A stretch of 64,000 nt of DNA from Agrypnia vestita (taxonomy: Eukaryota > Arthropoda > Insecta > Trichoptera > Phryganeidae): assembly GCA_016648135.1 (NCBI GenBank), contig JADDOH010009991.1, forward strand, positions 89,183 to 153,182. Direction: 5' to 3'. How positions within the stretch are numbered: position 1 is the first letter of the stretch; each line of letters begins with the position of its first letter. The notes beneath the pieces were generated by a model. The model was not told where the DNA came from. It made no database searches and saw nothing but the letters and a program-made list of their open reading frames with translations. Below, piece after piece: positions 21,784 through 33,700 of the stretch. Both the position numbers and the translations under genes were made by a program.

Positions 21784-24700
21784 CTAAAAATTAAAAGGTA
21801 ATAATACATTATCTCACTAGTCAAATTTCAGACAAAATGAAAGAGTATATATGACTATGATAGAATATACATGTTTCTACATAATATATGCTATTATTTA
21901 TTCACTTGGTACAATTAAATACATGTTGCTCTAAAAAAAATGGCCAATTTTAATATACAGTCGAACTCGGTTGTAAGGAGCACGACGGGACCGACTAAAT
22001 TTGCTCCTTATAGCCGGGACTCCTTATATCCGGGATAGGTAAATTTCACTTTCTAAATTTTTTTGACTGTGATGTTATTTTCAAGAGCAGCTAAAAAAAA
22101 CGTCCTTAATTTTCCAGAGCAATGAAACTGTAGAAGACGATAGTGAAAACTTTTTACAGACTTCGGAATTTTTGGTGCCGCGTTCTATTTCACGAATAAT
22201 TTCGACTTTTTCGCGAACCGAGAGACACTTTCGTTTGTTAGTGGACATGTTTCCGATAGAACAATTCGCGTTTAACTTATTAGGCTTTCAAATGCTAATA
22301 CAGTAAACTGCATAAAACAAACTGTCACCTCAAATATTTTGGAAACACCCCCAGTAATCGGAGTTATATGACAGTTCTCAACATTCAGTTCGGCATCCCT
22401 TTGATAAGAAATGCCGACAACTATTGTTTGCCTGTGCACGTGGCATTTTCGGACACACTTAATTAGGGTTCATTTTTGTGTACATCATAAAATGAACCCT
22501 AATTAAGTGCGAGCCGCTTCAAAAGCAAAGTTCATTGTTATGAGTATGTATTTGTTTTTTTTCCGTAATTCAAGCAAATATGTATGCAGAGTTTCTAAAA
22601 TTTGCTCCGTATATCCGGGAATCGCGCTCCTTAAAACCGAGAACGACAGTATGGGAATATGCGCAAAACAAAATCAATTCACAGTTTTGCTCACTATAGC
22701 CGAGATCTCCTTATACCCGAAGCTCATTATAACCGAGTTCGACTGTATTACCATTTTGAACATTCTTAGCTAGGGATTATTTTTTCATCTATTACTGTTT
22801 GACAGTAGAAATCTGCTGTACATATTTATTCATTGAGTCAGGAATTTAATTTGTATTGTTTTAGTATATTTATGTAAGTATTATAGTTATTCATACACAT
22901 AAATGAGCTTGTTATTTGTTGGCAAAAAATGGAATAGATTCAAATGGATTTTATTTTGTTTAATGTTCATCAACATGATGTTAAACTGAATGAGTGTTAA
23001 AATTTAATTGGCTATTTTTTCCAGAACAACTTAATAATATACATATTGCTAAAAATAGAGAAAATTTGTATTTCTGTAATTTTTTCAGTATTTTTTCTTG
23101 TGAATGATTATAAAAACGACGGAGTGTCCCTCAATTTAGTAGTGGATGACAACGGCATCATCATAATCGGAGCAAACATAAGTACTTAGAAATAAGCTGT
23201 ACTTAACTAGAATTTTGCAAAATAAAATATGTATCTCGTAATATTCCTATAGAAGAGTAGTTTGTTGGTCTTGTGGTTAGGACTCTCACCTCGTGCTCCA
23301 CATGTCGCAGGTTCGAACCTCAGTCCAGACCAGCAAGTTAGTCCTATATTAGTTTGATAATAGTAAAAATATTGATGTGACACATAGTCCGTGTCCGCTT
23401 TCTTTTTATAAAAAAAAATTATATATCGTATTGTGAGATACATATTTAATTTTGTTTTTTTTTTCCAAAATATACGTTCAAGTAAAAGTCATGCTTCAAT
23501 GTGATGACTGTACGTGTCTCATCATAAATGCACCGGATCAAGATTAATAATGTTCAAGTATCTAGATATAGAAGTAATAGAAAGATACGCATCCGCACCG
23601 AGGAAGTCCTTGTATATTTCAATGCACGTGAAAATTAAAAGTTTTTGGATTTGCAAACCAGTTGTATATTTTACTATCAGCAATGTTGGTGTAGTGGTGA
23701 AGACGCTCGCCTAGTGATCTAGTGGTTATAGGGGCGTGCAGTGAGAACAAGAAGCATGACTTTTTCCTATGCACATTTTTTGAAAATAATCAGAAATAAG
23801 AGATATATCTCGTAGTATACCTATCACAATAATTAACATATTATTCAGATTTTAATATTTTATAATATTCTGCGAGATAAATATTAATTTTGATTTTTTT
23901 ATCCCAAATACATGTTTAAATAAAAGTCGTGCTTCTTATTCTCACTGCACGTCCTTGAGTGGTTGAGGGTTGATGATTGATGATTGTCAGGATAGCTGAT
24001 TTTGAGTCTGACACTTTTGTGCTGTTAGTGGGGTACCACAAGGCTCCCACCCAGGTCCTATATTGTTCACCATTTTCATCAATGAAGTAATCCCCATACT
24101 ATTGTTACCCGGTGTCAGGTGTTTGCTCTTCACGGACGATATGAAACTCTATAGAGTAATTGAAACAGTGCAGGATTGCAAACTTTCGCAGTGCGCACTG
24201 AACACTACGAAATGGAGTGAAGTCAATAATCTTTTTTTAAATATGTACCTCCAAAAATTTTCCATTAATTTTGTAATCGTAGTCCACTATGATTACAAAA
24301 TTAATGGAAAATTTTTGAGTGTGGTAGATGAAATAAGAGATCTAGGCATAATTGTTGACAAAAAGTTTTCTCTAGTCCCCCATATCAATTCCACAGTTGA
24401 TAGAGGATTAAGAACTTTAGGTATCGTACTTAGGTTAAGCAAAGATTTCAAAAAAAATTGAAACTTTCAATTATTTTTTAAGAGCCCGATTCGACCAAAA
24501 CTAGTATTTAATACAGTTGTATATATGAATTTAATACAGTTGCTTATATGGGGCCCTCATTACACAGTCCAAATGAGTAATATTGAGAGTGCAAAATAAG
24601 TTTCTTAAGAATTATTAATTATAAGCTTAACATACCGTCGAGTAACAATGATTGCAACATTCTTAGATCTTTTTGCTTTCTCAATAAACTAGAAGAATAG

Positions 24701-27700
24701 CGACGGACTTTCTCTATTTACACAAATTAATAAACGGAACGTTCGACTGTCCTCAACCATTAGAATGTAAATGCTTGCGTGTTCCATCTTGCGTAACAGG
24801 TCATGCAGGTTTTGCCTTGGTTAAAAAAAGGTTAACCAAATACATTTTTCATTCCCAACTGCAAAGGCTTCCTAGACTAGTGAACAAATACGAGCAGCTT
24901 GAAGTTTTTGCCGCCAACTTTATAATATTTAAACATATTTTAAAAGGTGTTTTGAAAGATTACTAGTATTCGTCAGATTGGACTTGGTTGTTGATGGGGT
25001 GAGATAACAAAGTTTTATGTAAAAAAAATTATTATATTATGCTTTGCGTAACTTGTGCTATTGCATTCTATTTTACATTATTATTTTATTTTGTTGTATT
25101 TTTTGTTATTATGCTTTCTATAAGCTTTTGCTATATACAGTTGTCACTCTCTGTAAAGAAACTCCTTATAACGAAAAACCCTGTATAAAGTAAACATTTA
25201 CCAGACTTATTTGATTTTTTATAAGAATCCATGTATTAATTCACTCTACATATAATCTATAATGAAATGGCTCACTCCCTATAGCGGGAAAAAATGGTAT
25301 ACTCCCGCCGAAATAGGAATACCTGGATAGATCTTTTCTTGGAATTTATGCGCGATTCATCTATCGCCGGGGACAGAATCTGACAGGAAGATTTGTTAAA
25401 ATTCTAGATGCACTGACAAAGGTCTAGGAAGAAGTGACATTGTCTGTCTGACATCCAGCTTTTTTTTCACCACGCAAGGCTGCAATCTGGCTACTTCACA
25501 GAAATAGAATGTGAACTGCCACAGGAACTGCCGCTAAGTGGATTCAGCATTTATTATATCAGTCACCTTCACTCACAAAGAGCTGCAGAGCTTTGCTGGA
25601 GTGGATGATGGTCTGGCCACATCAGTTGAGATGAGTGATGAAGAAATCTTGAAAATTGTTAAATGAGTAGGATCAAGAAGTTGGATCGACGAAAGCACAG
25701 AGGAGCACGAACCACCCAACAGCGTTGCTCAAAAATCAAGTTTAGGATGCGGCCAAATTAATTGAAAAATTATTTTTTTAAGTATAATTATTTTTGACTA
25801 GCGTAATACAATGGTCTTTTGGAGGGCTAGGCCTGCCCTGACTCCAGTCCCTCGAGCGTGCCAAACGGACCTGGCACGCTCGAGTATATTGTTGTGTAAC
25901 GATTTCGCCAACATGTAAATTTTGTGTCTTCAATAAATAACGAGTTGAGTGTGAGCACTTCCGTCTATTCATCCTGTATCACATTCCGCTCAGCCTTGTC
26001 ATACACCTTCACATCAACGCACATTCATACACACGCCTTCAGCGTTCACTGCAACATGCATCAGACCTGATTACGTATCGGCAGATGTGCATAATCACAC
26101 TGATCACTTCGCGAATACACATAACCTCAAACCATATCTGCCAAAGTCTAAATAGATCAATAAATAAATCATGCTTTATTTAAACAGGTACAAGCTAATT
26201 TAGTTCCTCACTCCTTATAATGAAGAACTCTATAACAAAACAAATTGCTCGGTTCCTTGGATTTCGTTTAGATAGTGACGAGTGTACTTGCTTTTTACTT
26301 TATGTTACATTTATCTTTTAGTATTGTGCTACTGCTATGTATTTGTTTCAGCTTTATAATATTATATTTTCTTGTATATATTTCCTGGGAAATCACTATG
26401 TATTGTTAAAAGTATTCATTAATTTAATGTGCACTGTACCTTATTATTTGTAAAAGCCCTGAAGGGCGTTAATTAATAAATAATAAAAATCATAGTATGA
26501 ACGTTTAGCTTAGTTTTAAAATAGTAGGATTATTGATGCAACACCTATTCCATGAACGCATCTCTCATTGTAACTGTCAATACTTCACCCAAAGTGTGAA
26601 TGATATTTTCGACTCAAATTTGAATCAAAAAGACTCCCCTAAAGTCTTTGTTTCTAGCTACAAGATACCCCGTATAAAATAAGTAGGCACTAATAATATT
26701 TAGAAGTTGGTGGAAGTCACGAGTTTCACACACATCTTCTAATTTCTTAATTCAAAGTGTCCAAATATTAAATTAAAGCAAACATTTCGATTATAATGAT
26801 AGAAATACTGACATTTGATCAATGTCTTGACATTTTTCATAGAAACTTTACGTGTACATACATAATTAAGTATGTCCTGTTTTATGTGCTGGGATGACAA
26901 TCTCCATTTATAACAATTTTCTTATCCAGAGAAGGGGTGTCGAGAGGTGGCGGTGTAATACATTTTAACGGTTTCCACAGATGAGACTTTTATCTCTCGT
27001 AAAAGAAATTGCAACTGTCGTCATACTCAGAATACAAAATACAAGCAGCGATGAATCACAGCTCGCTACGAATCTCCGAGAGAAATCTCATTCGCATCCT
27101 TAAGGACATAGATATTTAGAATCTTTCTAGACATTTCTGTCTTTCTGTTTCTCATAGAAATATTATGTCTATTTTGTGATAATTTCACAATAATGTCATG
27201 TTATTATTGTAAATTATTTTCAATAATTATTATTGAATCTCCCAGAGTACAGGAATGAAAATAATTATTGATTCAGTATAATAATAAAATTCAAATTAGC
27301 TTTACCAATATAAACTCTACAAAAATATTAGTAGAGCTGGAAAATTTACAAAGGATATTAAAAGATTGATTTTCTTTGAATGTTTTCATTTTTATCATTC
27401 TTCTACTCTGGGTTGGTGATGTTATTTTACTAACACGACCCGTTATTTCAGATTAGTGTCCAATTGTATTGATGATTGGTAACTGATTTTTCGCAATTTG
27501 ACGAGTAACCATCTGTACTAGATAACAGTTACAGTTGCCGGCAAACTTCTTGATATTTTTTGGCATAGTGGGGGAAAATTGTCAAGATATTTGCCGGCTA
27601 CTGTACATCTCAGTTACCAATTATCGATAGATCAGATCTCAAATAACTGTACCATGTGTGACTGGTTTGAGCATCACTACTCTGCGTGCAGTCTCCAAAT

Positions 27701-30700
27701 AAAGACTGAATCATCTTAGCGATGTTCGCTTTGTAAGGTGCTGCATTGCATGCCGCAAATAATCAACGAAGCTGTACCTCTTAAATTTTTATGTCAAACT
27801 GTTCAAAACAATAATTTGTAGCGGAATATAAAACTGGCAAAATTGTGCAAATTATTATCTGGGCACACCGAGTTTCAGTGTCTGCTATTGATGCATCATC
27901 ATCACCATCATCATCACGTGGTTTTCATCCATTGAGAATCATAGCCTTCTCAAGCAGTAGTTAACGGCACTGCCTTCTTTCACTGCAGCAGATCCTCCGG
28001 TCATTTACAGCCAGTTTTCTTGTGTCACTCTCAACATTATCACTCACATCTTGTCAGTGTGGAGTGGTTGCGTCCTTGGGAGTTACTAGTCCAATTCCAT
28101 GTGGTTATCTTAGATGCATTCTTGGGACACGACCCGCCTAGAGTAGTCGTACTAAGCAATAGAGCACTATATTTAAAAAACGTTAAATAGGTTTGTAGGA
28201 TAATTAGTTTTCGTTTTAATTTGTTTTCAATATTTCAATCCAATGTTTATCTGCGTTAAATTTTTCTCTACCAACCCATTCAGTATACTGCATGCCTTTG
28301 ACAATGTAAATTTTAAACCTATTTCGCGCATTAATATGCGAATATCATAAAGAATTAGTGTGTAAGAAGTGCCCTTGAGGCGGGTACTCACGAAAACGGC
28401 GCTATATAAATTATCCAATTATTATATATTATTACTATTATCGCAAGCCTTGTGCTAGTTTTGAAACTTTTCAGAGCAATTTCTGACATCCAGATTTTAC
28501 TTCCATGTTACTACAAAAAGCTAAGACAACTCTTAACTTTTGTATTTCCTATGTATACACTATGTCTCAGAGATTCGCTGTTTCATGCCACAATTTACAC
28601 TTGCTGTACATCAATTATCAATCCGTAGACCATTGATGTTGCCTTCGACAGTTGTGTGAATATGATGCCTTCTATCTAACCTCAGAAAAAAACACTTAGG
28701 GGACATTTGTGTCGACTCTCGGTGTAAATTCAAACATTGTGTACGAGGGTTCGAGATTTTGTCTACCAATCTCAAGTTTATCTCTGCGTTTGCCTCCAGA
28801 TCAAAATCTCGACATGTGTACATGGTATGTACAATGATTTATCTCACTGTTTCTCATTACGTGGACACAAGCCATAGACACATTTGATAAAATTGGCATA
28901 TTTTATTGTGTTGTTTAAATGTTTATAAACTACATTTTGATTGAATAATTAAAATTTTCCCATTTTATCATCTTATGTTGTGATATTTTTGATTAAATGA
29001 ACTAAATATAATTGTAAGAATAAAACTCTACAGCAAATTTATATTACAATGCTATTGTGACACAGGGACGGCCTACTGAATTACCATCATAAAACAGTAT
29101 ATTGTATTACATTTTCTAGGTACAATTTTAAGCCAGGGCTTTTTATCACCTACGGTGTTCGAGTTAGTATTATTCCATAGATAAAACTGTGTTTCATGAC
29201 CTCTGATTAGCGTCATCCTGCTGATTGCCTTATCCGTCAGATAAGTATGCATTTGAAATAAACATTTGGTTACAGAACTACATTGTGACTTGTAGAACCT
29301 CTAGTGAGACAGAAAACTGTATTCGCTATTTCATCATCCCAGGTCCTATCTGTTAATTGCCTCTTTATGTTATGGAAATGCCGTCTCAAGTGCCGTCTAC
29401 AACCTGAAGATATGCTCTTTGCATGTTTCAAGTCATTTAGGTTCGCTTGCCTTACCATCTAATAATAATTGTTTTCTGATAAAAATTAATAAAAGGGTTG
29501 AAACGCATAAAAATAACTTAATTGTGAGAAACATTATCGAATGTTGTTAACATAATTACAGATTTAGTTTGATATTAAACTCTTTACAATGCCTGATCTC
29601 AGCGACCTCTAGTTGTGGATTTTATGGATAATAATGTCCGGACACATGCAGTGCGTACATTGAAGCATGACTTTTACGCAGACAAATATTTTGGAAATAA
29701 AATATTTATGCGACAGAAACATGACGAGATATCTTTTAGTTCAATTTTTTTTCAAAATATACGCTTATGAAAATGTCTTGCTGCAATCTTCTCACTGCAT
29801 GCCCCTGATAATATCCAAACCGAAAATGAACAGACTCAAAGGGACTTGTACATCGACAAGCCTTTAATCTCTCAACTCAGAGATTTGTTGATTGGGATGT
29901 ACCGGGTGCATACAAATTAAATGCCGCAAAGAATTATAGCTCACTTGGCTCTCAATTTTCTACTGCGCTTTCATGAAAAGTCTCTGAGATAATATACTCG
30001 CACCATTGAGAGTTGTGAGAGCCCCTATTTAAACTTGACGTTTAATAAATCTAACAGCATTCAAAATTACACTAAACATTTTAACCAATTGAATGCTAAA
30101 AATAAACCAAAATTAGGTTGTTACCAAAGAATATTTTTTTTAAATAGAGATGCAAACACGAAATACGTGTCGCATCAATATTCTTACTATTTTCAAATGC
30201 AGTACCTCGACGTACGAGAGTAAATGTAAACGAGTCTTCTATAAACGCTCGTATCTCAAAATACTCTAGGTCTAAGCAAATTTTCTCATAGTAAACAAAG
30301 GAAACTCAATTAACTTGTACTGAGATTCAAAATTATTTGTATCAAAATTATTTGTATCAAAATAATTTATACAAATATACATACATTTTTTAATATTTAA
30401 ATTTATAAGAGTGACATAATCAAATTTATCAATATATTCATCAGTGGTGGCTCAATAAAACCTTTTATTTCGTGGAACTTTAACCAGGAATGTTAAAAAG
30501 TATTGCTCGCATTGCTACAGCCTTATTTGGATGGTTCTTTTCTATGAAATCTTGCACTATTTCCCATATTTTAAGGATTTCCTTAATCACTTTTGAAGTG
30601 ACAAATGTTTCAGCCTGTTTCTTCTCAGACATACTTTCTTTTGTAGCTGCATGCTGTTGCTTGTGACGCAGAGCTATTATTTCTTCGGTGGACAGCTCCC

Positions 30701-33700
30701 GGCCTTTTTTGTACCCCAGCTTTTGAATATCATTTTCCACTCAACCTACACAATTCGAGTCACCCAAGCCTTGCCGTTGGACCTCCACAAAACATTTATC
30801 TGACTCTTCTGTACCTTGAATTTCTTGAAGGCTTGTGGATTCTCGGAAAGATATACGAACAAGGCTGTTATGTTTTAAATCACCGCTTGCCTTACCACAC
30901 ATTAAAATGGTGAGATGGTATTTTAAGCAAATGCGTAGTGAGAATTCTCATGTTTGGCAGTCTGTGCATAAAAAGCAACACTTATTAACTGCCATGCCAT
31001 GCATAAATGTCATGAGCGTGCTTACGTGCCAAACCATGTGAGCTATTACACCCACTTTTCAACGACTTTCACGATAATCGGCTGTGTATGGATGTTAACT
31101 CCCAGCAATTTATAGACGATCAAACCGTTATTTTAACCGGTTATTTTCGGTAGTTATTTGGGATTTGTATCTGATTGTATTGATGATTGGTAACTAAGAC
31201 ATAACTATTGTATAGGGCCAATGGTTGCCCGACGAATTGCGAAAAATTATTTGCTAATCATCGATGCAATCAGATACAATTCTCAAAAAGTGGTTATTGT
31301 GTAACCGGTTAAAATACCATCAATAGTGTTGTACTGAAACCTGCCATTAACTTGTATGTTAATATATATTTTTTAAAACCCTTGGCATTTAAAAGGTTAA
31401 TGATTAAGTTATCTTATGTGTCGAGATATTGCTCGTAGGTCAAGACAAATTTTTTGAAAAAAATCACTTGTATCTCGAAATACTTGAATTCGAGGTATTT
31501 GTAAGTTGCGGTAGGTACTCATAAGTCGAAGTACATGTAAGTTAAAGTTCTCGAGCACTGTAAAACTAAATGCTTGTTCTATGAAAATAGAACTAGCTTG
31601 CTGGTCTCCTGAAATGGGGCTCGAACCACCGATCGGCAACATACTGATAAAAACGTAAAGAATCAGCTTATATGTGTGCCAAATATCATTCATTCATATT
31701 GAAATATGTATAGGATTAAAAAAAGAAAAGAAAAATAAATTGCAAAACTTTTGAATTGAAAGTCAAAGGATTTTTGTATAATTGAGCTCTTGCCCTTGTT
31801 GGATACGTTATTCCGGGCAAGGGCTCAATTATAAGATATTGAAAAAAAATTTTTTTTTGCAAAATTTAATATATTTCTACCTAGTTCATAAGATTTTTGT
31901 ATTGAAAATTAAAGATATTTGTACAGATTATAAGATTCCATATTCCATATTATTTTAAGTATTTTTTAATTTATTTTTTTCATTTTTATTGCAAATTGTC
32001 AAACTTTAATTCCATTGCTTATTTGTGATTTCAAGTCATTTAGTTCTTATATGATATACTACAAAATAGTACTTATCAACACTCGTGTTAAAACCCGCTA
32101 CTAGCATACTTGTGTTGGCATTTAATGTGTTAGGATTGCTTTGTAAAAATCAGAGAAAATAAAATTTTTAATACAACTCATGTATTTGTTACATCGCCTA
32201 TGAAAGTTTTTTTATGATTGATTTATCAAATTAGATGCATCAAATGGAAACTAACCTCTGTCTATAATGCGGAACTGGACAGAATTTAGATAAGTGATGA
32301 AGGCGCCTCATGAAATACTAACAATTTTAGCTATCAGGCTGCAGAATCAACCCAATAATCAGGGAGACATTAGTAAATCATCATCACTAAAAATCAAAAT
32401 CCGCATGGTAGAATGCAAAAATTAAAAACTTCTCCAAGGTTTTTATCATTTTATTTGAGATCTATTGAAGCAAATGGATTATTCATAATCAATATAAGTT
32501 ACTGCGGTGATAGTTATAGATATTTTTGCAAAAAAAAATAAGTCGGAAATATTGAAAATAAAAAATGCAAACTTTGATATTGCATATCTCCATAACTATT
32601 ATTGATATGGTCAAGGCAGGAAACCACCTTTTTTGCTACTAGCTATAAGCACCCTGCATATCGTCTATGCACCGTTGCTGATCCATTCTTTTGTGTAAAA
32701 TTAGCAAACTCGGACTCACTATAAATGGATCTGTCCCCAAATCTGGGCCGGACGTGCGGGGCAAGGAAGATATGGAAGTCACAGAGATTACGACTTGTTG
32801 TTAGCAGATTTTAGGATCCACTATGCCATGGCTAAGTTCATATATATAATTTCTTCCATCCCCTCCCTCCCTCCGTCCTTTAAGTATCATTTTGATTAGT
32901 GTATTTTATGCGTGTTCAGAGGCATTAGGAGCCCTTAGTTTTGTTCTTCGGATCTGCGTAACCAGAGGTGGTACGATCTGGTAAGATCTATTTAGTCCCA
33001 GGTCCTTGAGAAAACTGTAAACCACCTTGGCTGGCAATTCTCCTGCTCCCACCTCCACTGCATAAATGCAGGTTAACAATGTACAAAAATAGCCCAGGTC
33101 CTCAAAGATTTATCGCACCAATAAAATAGTAAATACAATAACGTAACTTTGCTTTAGAGAATTCTGAGTCAAATTTTAAAAAAAATAGTGTCCTTCGCTC
33201 GCAGCTAACGTCACAGGATGAACCAATCCTTTCTCAGGGTGGCAGACAGAGTGCAGTGTAGAGATCCAAGATCACCGTCACTTCTAGATAAACTGTCTTC
33301 CGACAGTACTTGTTTGCAATTAATCACTTATTATTTATTGATAGAAATTCTTATTGAGCATGTGACTGCATGGAATCTAGCATTACTGTGTAGTGTGATT
33401 ATATAGCATACTAGCACAAGCATACTAATGCTCATCTATTACTATCGGGTAAAGGTAGAACTCATTTCCCGATAACTGTCGAGATGTAGATTTCATGATT
33501 GAAACGATTTGTCAACGATTGTTATGTAAATAGCATGTTTAAACATGTAGGCTTCAAAAAAGCTATTCAAATTACTTGTGACTTAACATTACTCTGCAAA
33601 GATGCACAGATATTTGATTCTGAGACAAAATAATTCAGGCAATCATTTGGCAACATCACTATACCGAAAGCTGAGTTTTAATAAAAAAGAGATTAATATT

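Larger units (their letters stand above)
21958..22745 (-). mobile_element. pogo-family element (short, TA-flanked)
   Basis: Terminal inverted repeats CAGTCGAACTCGGTTRTAA / TTATAACCGAGTTCGACTG, flanked by TA at 21956-21957 and 22746-22747. Subterminal CTCCTTATA...CCGGGA boxes occur several times at both ends. At 788 bp it keeps only the start of the transposase (next entry), so it cannot move itself. Confidence 0.88.
30200..31560 (-). mobile_element. Tigger/pogo-like element splitting a SINE
   Basis: Ends CAGTACCTCGACGTACGAG and CTCGAGCACTG are inverse repeats, followed by TA on the right (TG on the left, decayed). 1361 bp, including a later hAT MITE insertion at 31113-31325. It carries the C-terminal end of a transposase on the minus strand. 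Confidence 0.8.

Noticed and set aside
20959..21801. 280-codon Ser/Leu-rich open frame on the plus strand
   Set aside because: It is the antisense of the Arg/Ser-rich block of RBM12; RS codons read backwards stay open.
21784..21824. RBM12 translation start at 21824 (inside the intron)
   Set aside because: It gives a non-family N terminus (MTSEIMYYY) and half an RRM; a phase-matched exon with the missing half is at 36577-36719.
25778..26160. Solo LTR (AATAAA and a GC-richer stretch)
   Set aside because: No matching TG...CA borders, target duplication or second copy could be found.
27893..27918. CAT/CAC run that would encode a His tag (vector contamination)
   Set aside because: An interrupted CAT microsatellite with no vector sequence around it.
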